DNA of 64,000 bases from CAZPQN01 sp964588795 (GCA_964588795.1 CAZPQN010000010.1:8133-72132), one strand, 5' to 3'. Counted from the first letter of the stretch, positions 16,344 through 25,981 are shown. Numbers and translations: made by a program. Notes: a model not told the origin generated them from the sequence alone.

Positions 16344-17801
16344 ATGACCAATACGAATCAGTTACGCACATGGATTGCCCTAACCGTCCTGTTGTTAGGG
16401 GGAATGACCAGCTTCGGCGCGGGTCAGAAACGCCTGACCAAGGAACCACGTCCGGCCTGGATTGATAATCCCCAGCCCGGTTACTATATCGGTATCTCAC
16501 ATAAGTTCCCGGAGGAAGCCGATGCCCGGACGGATGCGCTCAACAACGCCAAGCGTCAGATCATTGAATCCCTGGGCGGGATAGTCGAAAGCGAACTGAT
16601 TGACTCGATTATTGAGTCCGGTGCAACGGTAAAAACCCAGGATGCCTTTACCAACTCCCGGGTGAAGGTGGTGGCCAAAAATATCGTGGCGGTCAAGCCG
16701 GAAAGGACTTTCGTCGAGGAATATCAGGAAAACTCCGGGCGACGCGCACAGAAAAGCTATCTGGCTTTCGTAATGGTCTATTTTGACGAGGCGGCGCACC
16801 GGGAGTTTTTGCAACAGCTGGTCGCGGAAACGGTAATGCTTGGCAATCAGCAATTTCTTGCGGCGCAAACGCAAGCAAACGCCGGGCAAATTTTTTTGGC
16901 GATTGATCAACTGCGTCAGGTCGCAAAGAATATCCAACCCCTGACCGAAATTACCGGATTGCCGGCGCCGGAAATGCGTGATATCCAAGCTTTTCAGGAG
17001 CAGGTGCGGGCGGGCATTGAAACTATCCGTACCGGTCTCCGGATTGAGATTCGCGGAGAGCGACAAGTCACCAAATGGGGCGAGGGTCTGCCCGAGCCAC
17101 TGGTGGTTATGGTGTCCTGCCAGATTGGCGAGAAACGGGTTGAGCTACCCGGACTCGCGGTTGATTTTAATGTCACTACTGGTCAGGCTATTCTGACCCC
17201 GCAGGTTAGCACCAATGCTCAGGGAGAAGCGGTTTGTCAGGTGACTGAAGTGCGGACCAGCCAGCCACTGAAAATCGCCGCGCGGGTGCATTTTCCGGAA
17301 GGTTATGACGTATCATCCAATAGCGCAATCTTCAATCTTTTGCCGGATAACCGGGTTGTTGTGAAAGTGACGGAGTTAAATTTGGGAAAGGTTGTGGCAC
17401 TGTCTAACCTAGAAAATGCCCTGTCCCAGGCTCTGACTGCCGCGGGCTTTACGATTTTGGAAAATAATCCCTTCGCACAGTTTGACCGTCAGCGGTTGGA
17501 AAACCTGTCACCGGCAGAGATTGGGCAGCTGGCGAAAAACAGCGGCGCCGATCTGATTTTACTGGGCAGCATCGTTGCCGACCAGCCGAGTAAAATCCAG
17601 GAAGATTTTTACTTTATGCGGGCTAAGGGCACGCTGAAAATCTTCAATGCCCGGCGCCAGACGGTGATTGACAACTTTTTGATCGAGGATAAAAGTGCCG
17701 GCAATTCGCCGGAAAACGCAGGCGCCAAAGCCATTGCCAAGGTAAGCGATTTGCTGGTGAAAAAAATGCGGGATTCACTGCTGGGTGGGTCGGAGCCCTG
17801 A
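16344..17801 (+). CDS. exported LPP20/FlgT-like protein with CsgG-like C-terminal part
   Basis: The 485-residue protein starts with a signal peptide (TWIALTVLLLGGMTSFGAG). Residues ~30-170 match the LPP20/FlgT N-terminal fold: PRPAWIDNPQPGYYIGIS, a run of Ala-rich turns (ADARTDALNNAKRQI), then the paired strand AFVMVYFD. A beta-sandwich middle follows. The C-terminal ~150 residues resemble CsgG/TolB-like N-terminal domains, with a helix LENALSQALTAAGFTIL and the strand GADLILLGSIVAD. Such proteins are periplasmic or outer-membrane components. I chose ATG 16344, after GTGGAG and directly before the signal peptide. The longer frame from 16206 is unlikely. It is the first gene of the caspase cluster. 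Confidence 0.75.
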   Translation: MTNTNQLRTWIALTVLLLGGMTSFGAGQKRLTKEPRPAWIDNPQPGYYIGISHKFPEEADARTDALNNAKRQIIESLGGIVESELIDSIIESGATVKTQDAFTNSRVKVVAKNIVAVKPERTFVEEYQENSGRRAQKSYLAFVMVYFDEAAHREFLQQLVAETVMLGNQQFLAAQTQANAGQIFLAIDQLRQVAKNIQPLTEITGLPAPEMRDIQAFQEQVRAGIETIRTGLRIEIRGERQVTKWGEGLPEPLVVMVSCQIGEKRVELPGLAVDFNVTTGQAILTPQVSTNAQGEAVCQVTEVRTSQPLKIAARVHFPEGYDVSSNSAIFNLLPDNRVVVKVTELNLGKVVALSNLENALSQALTAAGFTILENNPFAQFDRQRLENLSPAEIGQLAKNSGADLILLGSIVADQPSKIQEDFYFMRAKGTLKIFNARRQTVIDNFLIEDKSAGNSPENAGAKAIAKVSDLLVKKMRDSLLGGSEP

Positions 17802-17980
17802 TCCGGATTGTCTGATCTCACAAACAGCATGGGGAAAAATCCGATAGTTTTTGGTTGTAATTTAGCTGAAAAACTGATAGTTTCGAACAATGGCGGCGCA
17901 ATTGGAAATACGATCCCAATTCAGAACCGGCGCAGATACCGGTTCGCAACCCAAACAGGTATAACAAACAAGAGGACTTT

Positions 17981-18595
17981 ATGAAAAACAGATGGCTGAT
18001 ATTATCGATCGGGGTGCTGACTCTATTGAGCGGATGCTCGTCGCTAACTTTTATCCCCACCCCGCCGGCGGCGACGCTGGCAACCACTGATTACGTAAAT
18101 AAGCAAATGACGACAGTAGCGGAAAGAACAACGCAGGAGCTGCTCGAAAAGACTCGTAGTATTCTGGATGAAGCATTGGCGACAGAACGCGCCCGGTTGG
18201 ATGAATTAAAAAGTACGATGGAGAGCCAGCAGAAAGATATCGCGTCCACTATGGAATTTATCAAACAGTCCAAACAGGAAATTGACCAGACGGTGACTAC
18301 CATTCAGGATATTGTTGCCAAGGAGCGGAAGAAGGTTGACCTGTTTAAAAGAGAAGTTGCCGACAGTTTGGATAATCTTTGGAATGGCATAAATCAATTG
18401 CAGACGACTGACCAAAAATTGCAGGAAAATATCGCCTTGCTCGAAGCGAACATCAATAGGTTAGAGAAGGCTAACGAGCAACTGCGTCAGGATATCGCGC
18501 AGATCAATGTCCGCCTCGAGGGCATGCCCAAGGAGACGATGTTGGCCCTGCGCAAAGCCATCGAGAATTTTTATCAGCTCCAGTCGGGGAATTGA
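17981..18595 (+). CDS. coiled-coil lipoprotein
   Basis: The 204-residue protein has a lipoprotein signal with lipobox LLSGC, giving lipid attachment at Cys19. Ser at +2 is compatible with outer-membrane sorting under the E. coli rule. After a short Pro-rich linker almost the whole chain is heptad-like helix (ERTTQELLEKTRSILDEAL, then repeated Leu/Ile spacing with Glu, Lys, Gln). It probably forms a long coiled-coil rod in the periplasm. No enzymatic motif is seen. CAAGAGGA precedes the ATG. It overlaps the nominal upstream extension of the caspase gene and lies 179 bases after the LPP20-like gene. It is probably a structural partner of its neighbours (inference). Confidence 0.8.
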   Translation: MKNRWLILSIGVLTLLSGCSSLTFIPTPPAATLATTDYVNKQMTTVAERTTQELLEKTRSILDEALATERARLDELKSTMESQQKDIASTMEFIKQSKQEIDQTVTTIQDIVAKERKKVDLFKREVADSLDNLWNGINQLQTTDQKLQENIALLEANINRLEKANEQLRQDIAQINVRLEGMPKETMLALRKAIENFYQLQSGN

Positions 18596-18621
18596 CTGAT
18601 GCTGAGAGTGTGGAGGTTGGT

Positions 18622-21600
18622 ATGAAGTGCCCAATTTTTTCCAAAAGTCGTTCGCGCCGGGGTCGGCTATCCCGGCTGATGGCGCTGGGTCTGCTTGTAG
18701 GTCTGATGCTCACACTGCCGGTGCAGGGGCAGGAGGTTAGCTTTGAAACCGCCCAGACCAAACTCGCTCAACTGCTGGCCAGTCTGGGTAATTTGGATAC
18801 TGAAATCCAGCAGGAAATCGAAAAGGCGCTGACCGCCGAGCTGGATCTCCGTCCCAAGGGCGAATTTGAGTCTACGGCCGAGTACGATGAACGACTTTGC
18901 CAAAATGAAACCCGGCGGCAGGAAATTGCGGCGCGCTACGAGGAACAAAAGACGGAACGCCGGGCAATATTGGACAAGGAACTGGAATTGCTGACCAGCA
19001 AAGCTTATCCCACGCCGATTCAACTGGAGCTGGGTTATTACCGGCCAGAGTTGGAGCGCTTTCCCTTTACCGTGCCCAAATACCAGAAAAAGGGCAGTTT
19101 GCTGATTCCCAAATCCATCGCCCAGCAGTTTAAGGAAGGCTTTGCCAATCTCAAACCCATTGGCTATTTTCAACTGTCACGCGACGGCGAAACCCGCCTC
19201 ATCTACGTGGTGGTCGAGTTCAATGGTCAACCCTACACAGCCCGCACCGACCGGCGGATGCAGAGTATCAAGAATTTAGCGACCTTTAAAAACCATAGCC
19301 GCTCGGTCAATGCGGTGGTTTTTAATCCGGACGGAAGTTTACTGGCTACCGGCAGTGACGACAAGACGGTTAAAATCTGGGACGTGAAGAAGCAGACCCT
19401 GCTTTACAACCTGACCGGGCATACCAAGTACGTTACGGCTTTGGCATTTCATCCCAGTGAACCGGTATTGGCCAGTGGCGGTTCGGATGGCTTGCTGATC
19501 ATCTGGCAAATTGACGGTCAGAAAATTTTGCAGAAGATCATGGTCCATCCGGAAGGCATCAAATCTCTGGCTTTCAGTCCCGACGGAAAGATCGTTGCCA
19601 CCGCCGCGGCGGACTACAAGATCTATCTCTATCAGGTAAGCGATGCGACCTGTTTGCAGACTTTGAGTGGACATACCGATGAAATCCACGCCCTGACCTT
19701 CAGCCCGGACAATCTCTGTTTGGTGAGCACCGGCTATGACCAGTCCATCCGCCTGTGGAGCGTGAAGGATGGCAGTAATATCAAAACCATTACCAAGGCG
19801 CATCCTTTATGGATTAATGCCATCGCCTATAGCCCGGATGGCGAACAAATTGCCAGTGCCGGTGATGATAAAATTGTCAAGATATGGAACGCCAAGGATC
19901 TTTCTCCGCAAAAAACTTTCAGCGATCTGCCTGCCGGTGTCATCGCATTGGCGTTCAGCAATCCGGACGGTTTGACAATTGCTTGCGGGCTCGAAGACAA
20001 CACGTTATTGTTCAAGCGGGTGGCCGATGGAACCACGCTGTTCAGCAACAAAGAACACAGTGGCACGGTGAAATCCGCCGCCTACGATGTGCAAGGGAAG
20101 CTCCTGGCGACTGCCAGCGAGGACCGCACGGTTAGGTTATGGGAAATCGTTTATGATGAAATGGCGGAGCTGGCGGGCGCCAGCGACGTGGTACGGACCA
20201 TTGCCGGGGCGGCAAACGGCCTGCCACCGAAACTGCGGGCTGAAATCAATTTCAGCGAACCCTCGGGCAACAACTTTCTGGATGCCAACGAAACCGGGCT
20301 CCTGAAAATCACCGTAATCAATAACGGGCAGGGGCCGGGTTTTGCCGTCTCGGCGGTACTGTCCGGTACTCAGAACCCGGAGCTGGATTATCCTCCGCGC
20401 ACTTTGATCGGCGATATCAACCCCGGAGAGAGCAAGACCGTGGAAATTGCGCTTAAAGCGCGCTATAAAATGTCCGCCGATTCCATTGCCCTCAACTGTA
20501 ACATCATCGAGGCCAACGGTTTTAATCTCGATCCCATGCAGATCCAATTCGAGACTCGTCCCTATTTTGTCAACTTGGTCAATGCCGGCATCCAGGTCAC
20601 TGACCAGAGCGGTAACGGCATGATTGAGCCGGAGGAAATTGTCGAAGTAACGGTCAGGTTGCAGAATCAGGGTACCAGTGTAGCACGCGATGTACGCGCC
20701 GCTCTGCGACTGGGCGATAATGTCTTCTTTGTCGGCAAGGACACCAAAGAGCGGGTTCAGCAAACTCCGATCGGCGATTTGCCGGCGGGCGACTTTCGGG
20801 ATTTGACGATCAAGGTCTACACCAACAACGTGGCGACGGCGGTTCCGGTTTTCCTGACGGTCTCGGAGTACTATCGGGAATGGGGCGTCGTCAACCTCCC
20901 GGTCGAGCTGAGTTTCAATCAGCGCTTAGCCACGATGCAGCAATTTGTGGTCAAGGGCAAGGAGGACGGCAGTAAGTATGTGACCGACGGATTCTCGATA
21001 GACGTGGAGCTGAATATTCCTGCCGGACAGGGCGTTAAAAATGATGCTGTCGCCCTGATCATTGCCAACCGCAAGTACCAGAACAGCGACATTCCGGAGG
21101 TTAGCTTCGCCCACCGCGATGGCGAATTTGTCAAACAATACCTGCTAAAAACTTTAGGTTTTCGGGAAGGCAATATCCTGGTCTACAATGACGCCACCCA
21201 GTCTCAATTCAAGACCGCTCTCCAGAAATTGGCCAATACCGCCAAAGACACCGCCGAAATTTTCTTCTATTACGTCGGGCACGGGGCTCCTGATCCCGAG
21301 AGCAAACGTGGCTATTTCGTACCTGTGGATTGCGACCCTAACTATGTCAGCGTGGGCGGCATCGCTCTGGATTACTTCTATGAACAACTCAATAATATCA
21401 AAACGGCGGCCACTACCGTCATGATTGATGCCTGCTTCTCGGGCAGTAGCAACGAGGGCATGTTGATCAAGAACGTCAGTCCGGTCATGATCGAGATCGA
21501 AAAGGGGCACACGCTTTCCGATCATATCGTCGAATTCACTTCGTCCTCCGCGGATGAAGTCAGCTCCTGGTATCCCGAGAAAAAACACAGCTTGTACACC

Positions 21601-21789
21601 TATTACTTCCTGCGCGGCCTGCAGGGTGAAGCCGATGAAAACAAAGATCTGGTTTTGACGGTCGGCGAACTGGCAAAATATTTAGATAGTAAGGTGCCGT
21701 ATGAAGCCCGGCGTCTGAACAACCGCCAGCAAACTCCCGGGGTAACACCCGACCGTGCGGACCGGGTACTTGTCAGATATGGTCAATAG
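18622..21789 (+). CDS. exported WD40-repeat caspase-family (C14) peptidase
   Basis: The 1055-residue protein has a basic N-terminus and a signal peptide (LMALGLLVGLMLTLPVQGQ). In order it holds a helical N-terminal region to about 130, a beta-rich linker, seven WD40 blades at about 222-508, two CARDB/APHP-like beta-sandwiches at about 534-750 (FLDANETGLLKITVINNGQG and MIEPEEIVEVTVRLQNQG), and a C-terminal caspase domain from about 810. The catalytic dyad is intact: His887 in YYVGHGAP and Cys938 in IDACFSG. It is thus probably an active Arg/Lys- or Asp-directed protease outside the cytoplasm. ATG 18622 is chosen because GGAGG precedes it and the signal follows. An EF-hand-like DENKDLVLTVGE lies near the C-terminus. 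Confidence 0.9.
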   Translation: MKCPIFSKSRSRRGRLSRLMALGLLVGLMLTLPVQGQEVSFETAQTKLAQLLASLGNLDTEIQQEIEKALTAELDLRPKGEFESTAEYDERLCQNETRRQEIAARYEEQKTERRAILDKELELLTSKAYPTPIQLELGYYRPELERFPFTVPKYQKKGSLLIPKSIAQQFKEGFANLKPIGYFQLSRDGETRLIYVVVEFNGQPYTARTDRRMQSIKNLATFKNHSRSVNAVVFNPDGSLLATGSDDKTVKIWDVKKQTLLYNLTGHTKYVTALAFHPSEPVLASGGSDGLLIIWQIDGQKILQKIMVHPEGIKSLAFSPDGKIVATAAADYKIYLYQVSDATCLQTLSGHTDEIHALTFSPDNLCLVSTGYDQSIRLWSVKDGSNIKTITKAHPLWINAIAYSPDGEQIASAGDDKIVKIWNAKDLSPQKTFSDLPAGVIALAFSNPDGLTIACGLEDNTLLFKRVADGTTLFSNKEHSGTVKSAAYDVQGKLLATASEDRTVRLWEIVYDEMAELAGASDVVRTIAGAANGLPPKLRAEINFSEPSGNNFLDANETGLLKITVINNGQGPGFAVSAVLSGTQNPELDYPPRTLIGDINPGESKTVEIALKARYKMSADSIALNCNIIEANGFNLDPMQIQFETRPYFVNLVNAGIQVTDQSGNGMIEPEEIVEVTVRLQNQGTSVARDVRAALRLGDNVFFVGKDTKERVQQTPIGDLPAGDFRDLTIKVYTNNVATAVPVFLTVSEYYREWGVVNLPVELSFNQRLATMQQFVVKGKEDGSKYVTDGFSIDVELNIPAGQGVKNDAVALIIANRKYQNSDIPEVSFAHRDGEFVKQYLLKTLGFREGNILVYNDATQSQFKTALQKLANTAKDTAEIFFYYVGHGAPDPESKRGYFVPVDCDPNYVSVGGIALDYFYEQLNNIKTAATTVMIDACFSGSSNEGMLIKNVSPVMIEIEKGHTLSDHIVEFTSSSADEVSSWYPEKKHSLYTYYFLRGLQGEADENKDLVLTVGELAKYLDSKVPYEARRLNNRQQTPGVTPDRADRVLVRYGQ

Positions 21790-21792
21790 CGC

Positions 21793-22680
21793 ATGGCAAT
21801 GAGCGGCCAGGGCCAATTCAAGTACGGCCTTAGGATAATTATTTGCCTGCTTGGTCTGCTTACCGCGGGTTTATTGGCCCAAAAGTCCCAGGCAATCTGG
21901 GTAGAAGTTGACACTGTCAGGGTTTTCGACAGCAATACGACACCAGCGGAAGCCCGCCACAAGACCCTGACCCTGGCGCGTGAATGTGCGATTAAAAAAG
22001 CTATTCCCGAGGAGGTGCTCACCAGTTCGGTGTTTTCGGATCTGCGCGCCGAGTCTGGTCAGCAGGCTCAGGAACAGACCGCAATCAATATTTTCGCCAT
22101 TTCCACGCAGGCAGGGGTAATCACCGAGGAAAAGATCCTGATCGCCAAGCCGGAAATTCTGGAGGATCTGATCAGGTACCGGGTCCGCCTGCAAGCGCAG
22201 GTGGCACCGATCATTGGTCAGCGCAATCCGGCCCTCAAATTAGACCTGAAAATCAATAATAATGTTTTTAAAAGCGGCGACCGCTTGGTGATTACGGCAA
22301 CGAGCACCCAGGAAGGCTATCTCTATCTTTTCAATTTTTTAGCCGACAATTCGGTACTGATGATGTTTCCCAACCATATTTCAATGGATAATTCCGTCAA
22401 GGCCCGTCAGCCGCTGACCATTCCCACTCTGGCGGAACAGAAACAGGGGGTGGTCTACAAGGTGCAGGCTGATCCTAAACGTACCGTCACGGCGGAAGCG
22501 ATTTTCGGCGTATTTTGTACCACGCCGATTGCCGAGTTTGACCGCTTTCAAGCCCTGCAAAAAGGGCACACTATTTTTAGTGCCGGTGACGAAAGTTTTA
22601 CGCGCTTCCAGCGCGGATTGGCCGAGGTGCCACTCAACCAGCGTTGCGAAACCGCCCTGCCGATTCAGATTTTCAAATGA
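21793..22680 (+). CDS. exported DUF4384 domain protein
   Basis: The 295-residue protein has a signal peptide (IIICLLGLLTAGLLAQKSQA). An N-terminal LPP20/FlgT-like region (~30-135) with AEARHKTLTLARECAIKKAI is followed by DUF4384 at about 150-250: KSGDRLVITATSTQEGYLYLF, SVLMMFPN, and VKARQPLTIP. DUF4384 is commonly fused to caspase domains in other bacteria. Here it is a separate protein starting three bases after the caspase stop, which strongly suggests a functional pair. Its role is not known; it may bind or present substrate. A small GTCCTT/AAGGAC hairpin lies downstream at 22686-22704 without a T-tract. Confidence 0.8.
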   Translation: MAMSGQGQFKYGLRIIICLLGLLTAGLLAQKSQAIWVEVDTVRVFDSNTTPAEARHKTLTLARECAIKKAIPEEVLTSSVFSDLRAESGQQAQEQTAINIFAISTQAGVITEEKILIAKPEILEDLIRYRVRLQAQVAPIIGQRNPALKLDLKINNNVFKSGDRLVITATSTQEGYLYLFNFLADNSVLMMFPNHISMDNSVKARQPLTIPTLAEQKQGVVYKVQADPKRTVTAEAIFGVFCTTPIAEFDRFQALQKGHTIFSAGDESFTRFQRGLAEVPLNQRCETALPIQIFK

Positions 22681-22716
22681 AGTGAGTCCTTCACCCACAA
22701 GGACGAGGCAGACCTT

Positions 22717-24054
22717 TCAAGCTTTTTTCGGCGGTTTGCGATATCTTTCGGGCCACAGTGCGGTCAGGCGCTCGCTAATGAATTTTTCGCGCCCGATCAG
22801 CGTCGGTTCGTAAAACGCTACTGCCGGCATGTGCTGTGGGAAATAATGCTCTTTCAGGAAGTGCCCTTCGTAGTGGTGCGGGTATTTGTATCCCTTGTGA
22901 TAACCCATTTTTTTCATCAGGCGGGTGGGAGCGTTGCGCAGATGCAAGGGTACATCAGGTGGTTCACCCTCCTGAACCGCCGCCCGCGCGGCTTCGAGGG
23001 CCATATAGGCGGCGTTGCTTTTAACAGTGGAAGCCAGGTAGGTCGTGACCTGAGCTAAAACGATGGCACCTTCGGGCAAACCAATGCTGTCCACCGCCTG
23101 GAATCCGGCTGTCGCCAGCGGCAGAGCCGCCGGGTCGGCGTTGCCGATGTCCTCGCTGGCAAGGATTACTAACCGGCGAGCGATGAACAGCGGATCTTCG
23201 CCTCCCTCCAGCATCACCGCTAACCAGTAAACCGCCGCATCGGGATCACTGCCGCGTACGCTTTTAATGAATGCCGAGATGATATCGTAATGGTAATCGC
23301 CCTTTTTATCATAAAGCTGGTGACGCTGTTGCAAGGCTTCCTGAATCAATTCGACTGTGATACGGAATGGGCTGTTTTCGGCAGGAGCGCCTAATTGCAG
23401 GACGATTTCCAGGGCGTTCAGCAGTTTACGGGCGTCTCCGTTGACCTGCTTGAGCAGGAAATCGCGCGCGTTTGGTTCGAATTGAATTGGGTACTTGGTC
23501 AAAAGAATGTCGCGGTTCAGAGCCCCGGTCAGGATCTGGTCCAAGGCCGTCTCGCTCAAGGCCGCCAAGCGTAGCACCCGGCAACGTGACAATAATGGTG
23601 CGATGACTTCAAAGGAGGGATTTTCCGTGGTTGCTCCGATCAGCACAATCGAACCATTCTCGACCGCATGCAGGAGCGCGTCCTGCTGTCCTTTGTTGAA
23701 GCGGTGAATTTCGTCGATAAACAGTACCGTAGTGCGTCCGTTTTGCCGGTTAAATTCAGCGCGGGCGATTACCTCGCGGATTTCTTTCACTCCGGTATCA
23801 ACGGCGCTAATCTGAAAAAAATCCGCCGCGATTGAGTTAGAGATCAGCCGCGCCAGGGTCGTTTTGCCACTGCCCGGCGGACCCCAGAGGATCATGGAAA
23901 AAATCTGCTGGTTAGCCAGCGCTTTGCTGATTATTTTGCCCGCCCCGACCAGGGCTTCCTGACCGATGAAATCCTCGATCCGCCGGGGTCGCATTCGCTC
24001 CGCCAGCGGGGGCAATAAGGATTGTATTTCTTCCTTACTCTCGAATAAATCCAC
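22717..24054 (-). CDS. rarA: replication-associated recombination protein A (MgsA/WRNIP1 family AAA+ ATPase)
   Basis: RarA is a clamp-loader-like AAA+ ATPase acting at stalled replication forks. The 445-residue protein has RPRRIEDFIGQEALVG at the start, Walker A GPPGSGKTT, Walker B LFIDEIHRFNKGQQDALL, sensor 1 LIGATTENPSFE, and the typical C-terminal MgsA region with YHYDIISAFIKSVRGSDPDAA and APTRLMKKMGYHKGYKYPHH. Length is standard. The start is GTG, four bases after the stop of the upstream MBL-fold gene, so the two are co-transcribed. It converges with the DUF4384 gene. Confidence 0.96.
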   Translation of the reverse strand: MDLFESKEEIQSLLPPLAERMRPRRIEDFIGQEALVGAGKIISKALANQQIFSMILWGPPGSGKTTLARLISNSIAADFFQISAVDTGVKEIREVIARAEFNRQNGRTTVLFIDEIHRFNKGQQDALLHAVENGSIVLIGATTENPSFEVIAPLLSRCRVLRLAALSETALDQILTGALNRDILLTKYPIQFEPNARDFLLKQVNGDARKLLNALEIVLQLGAPAENSPFRITVELIQEALQQRHQLYDKKGDYHYDIISAFIKSVRGSDPDAAVYWLAVMLEGGEDPLFIARRLVILASEDIGNADPAALPLATAGFQAVDSIGLPEGAIVLAQVTTYLASTVKSNAAYMALEAARAAVQEGEPPDVPLHLRNAPTRLMKKMGYHKGYKYPHHYEGHFLKEHYFPQHMPAVAFYEPTLIGREKFISERLTALWPERYRKPPKKA

Positions 24055-24058
24055 CGGT

Positions 24059-25450
24059 TTAGTCCAGTTCGTAGCGGTTCAAATATTGCGGAATTTCCGC
24101 CACCCAACCGAAATGCGCTTTGATCCGCTCTGCCAGACCACTCGATTGAGGCGGTTCACCGTGGACAATAAAGATTTTCCGGGGTGCGTAGTTGAAACTG
24201 GACAGCCAGGCCAAAGTCTCATTATAATCAGCGTGCGCTGAAAATCCGGTGATGTTCTCCACATGAGCGCGGACCGGAATGTACTCGCCATGGATTTTCA
24301 CATCCGGGGCGCCTTCTAAAATTGTCCGCCCGCGGGTTCCTGCGGCCTGATAGCCGATGAATAATAAAGTGTTGCGTGGGTCCGGCAGACGATGGGCCAG
24401 ATGGTGCAGGATGCGACCTCCAGTAGCCATCCCGCTGGCGGAAATGATGACTGCCCGGTTTTTCACCTCATTGATGGCCTTCGACTGCGCGGGAGTCTGG
24501 GCAAACTGGAGACGGGCGGTGCGCAAAATGTCCGTGCCGCGCATACCCAGTACCTTTGATTCCAGATCGTGATCCTGCCGGTGGCGCATGAAAATGTCTG
24601 TGGCAGAGACGGCCATGGGCGAATCCACATAAACCGGAATTTCAGGGATTACCCTTTCCTCTTCCAGTTCGCGGATGGTAAAGAGCAGTTCCTGCGTGCG
24701 CCCTACCGCGAAAGAAGGCACAACCAGTACACCGCCGCGCCCTAAACTATGATTGATTACCCGCGCCAAATCAGCTTTATTGTTGCCGGTACCGTGCAGG
24801 CGATCACCGTAGGTGGATTCGATTAGCAGGTAATCGGTTCCATGCACGGTGTGGGGATCGCGTAAGATCGGCTGAGCGGGGCGCCCCAAATCGCCGGAAA
24901 ACAGGATACGGCGGGTGGCACCGTTTTGATTGAGCCGGATGTCTACGAAAGCACTGCCGAGAATATGTCCGGCGTCGCGGAAAGTCAGGGTCGCATTGTC
25001 ACCTAAAGACACCGTCTGTCCATAAGGCACCGGTTGAAAAAGATTCAGAGTCTGCCTGACATCATCAATATTATAGAGTGGCAGGGCGGGCGCATGCTTG
25101 GTAAAGTGTTTTTGGTTGGCATACAGGGCATCTTCTTCCTGCAGGTGGGCGGAATCCGGGAGCATTACCGCACACAGATCGGCCGTAGCGCTGGTGGCGT
25201 AAACCTTACCCCGAAAACCTTCTTTGACCAAGCGCGGCAGGAACCCGGTGTGATCGATGTGGGCATGGGTCAGGATCACCGCATCGAGCGCTGCGGCGGG
25301 GATCGGAAAAGGCTCCCAGTTGCGCAGACGCAGTTCCTTCAAACCCTGAAACAGCCCGCAGTCAATCAGTAATCTCGTCTGCCCGGTCTCGAGCAAATAA
25401 CGCGAACCGGTGACCGTACCGGTCGCTCCTAAAAAGGATATCGTCGCCAT
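24059..25450 (-). CDS. beta-CASP metallo-beta-lactamase-fold nuclease
   Basis: The 463-residue protein has the metallo-beta-lactamase fold followed by beta-CASP and RMMBL parts, as in bacterial homologues of the RNA-processing nuclease CPSF73/Ysh1. Visible elements are HAHIDHTGFLP (zinc motif 2), LFSGDLGRP, ESTYGDRLHG, a beta-CASP region with VDSPMAVSATDIF and SASGMATGGRILHHL, then HGEYIPVRAHVENITGFSAHADY and a final IVHGEPPQSSGLAERI. It probably cleaves or trims RNA in the cytoplasm. It lies 46 bases after the V-ATPase K gene and four bases before rarA. Confidence 0.92.
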   Translation of the reverse strand: MATISFLGATGTVTGSRYLLETGQTRLLIDCGLFQGLKELRLRNWEPFPIPAAALDAVILTHAHIDHTGFLPRLVKEGFRGKVYATSATADLCAVMLPDSAHLQEEDALYANQKHFTKHAPALPLYNIDDVRQTLNLFQPVPYGQTVSLGDNATLTFRDAGHILGSAFVDIRLNQNGATRRILFSGDLGRPAQPILRDPHTVHGTDYLLIESTYGDRLHGTGNNKADLARVINHSLGRGGVLVVPSFAVGRTQELLFTIRELEEERVIPEIPVYVDSPMAVSATDIFMRHRQDHDLESKVLGMRGTDILRTARLQFAQTPAQSKAINEVKNRAVIISASGMATGGRILHHLAHRLPDPRNTLLFIGYQAAGTRGRTILEGAPDVKIHGEYIPVRAHVENITGFSAHADYNETLAWLSSFNYAPRKIFIVHGEPPQSSGLAERIKAHFGWVAEIPQYLNRYELD

Positions 25451-25496
25451 TTTTACCCCGCTGTTAACTGTTAAATGACCGGTTCGGTATCGAACG

Positions 25497-25937
25497 CTAA
25501 ACGGCTTTGGGCAAAGCGGTCAGACAGAAAACCATGATGAACAGTGCCACGGTTTCGATGATGCCGATGACCATGATATAATTGCCAAAGCCCTTGCCGG
25601 TCTCAGTCAAAGCGTCACAGGCTTTGGCCGAGGCCTTGCCCTGCATGAAAGCCGATAAACCCATGGCGAATCCGGCGAAAGCCCCTAAGAGCATCTGAGC
25701 TTTGCCGGTAGCGTCAACAATATTTGCTCCGATAATGGCGTTGCGCAGAATCATGCCGTAAATTGTCTGCGACAGGGGCGCCCCCACAAATGCGACCAGG
25801 ATGAAAGGCGCGGCTTTGTTCAGGGCGTATGCTTTCTTCCAGGCTCCGATGGCAGAAAGTCCCGCCACACCGGCTCCCAGTCCCGATCCGATAGCCGCCA
25901 GGACGAGCGACAGATTTAAATCACCTAAACCTTGCAT
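25497..25937 (-). CDS. atpK: V-type ATPase subunit K (rotor proteolipid)
   Basis: This 146-residue proteolipid has four helices arranged as two hairpins, the V-type c-ring subunit. The first hairpin begins LVLAAIGSGLGAGVAGLSAI. The ion site can be read by alignment to the Na+-pumping NtpK of Enterococcus hirae: Ser56-Gln57 in PLSQTIYG, Gln99 in FMQGKASA, and the essential Glu128 in GIIETVALF. All the side chains that coordinate Na+ in NtpK (Thr/Ser, Gln, Gln, Glu) are present, so Na+ coupling is likely (inference). GAGGAGAA precedes the ATG. It is the last gene of the V-ATPase operon. Confidence 0.93.
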   Translation of the reverse strand: MQGLGDLNLSLVLAAIGSGLGAGVAGLSAIGAWKKAYALNKAAPFILVAFVGAPLSQTIYGMILRNAIIGANIVDATGKAQMLLGAFAGFAMGLSAFMQGKASAKACDALTETGKGFGNYIMVIGIIETVALFIMVFCLTALPKAV

Positions 25938-25981
25938 ATTTTTTCTCCTCAGATAATAGGCATTTAGAATTTTTCATGAAT

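Noticed and set aside
22686..22704. GTCCTT/AAGGAC hairpin between convergent genes
   Set aside because: No T-tract follows on either strand, so it is not a standard terminator.
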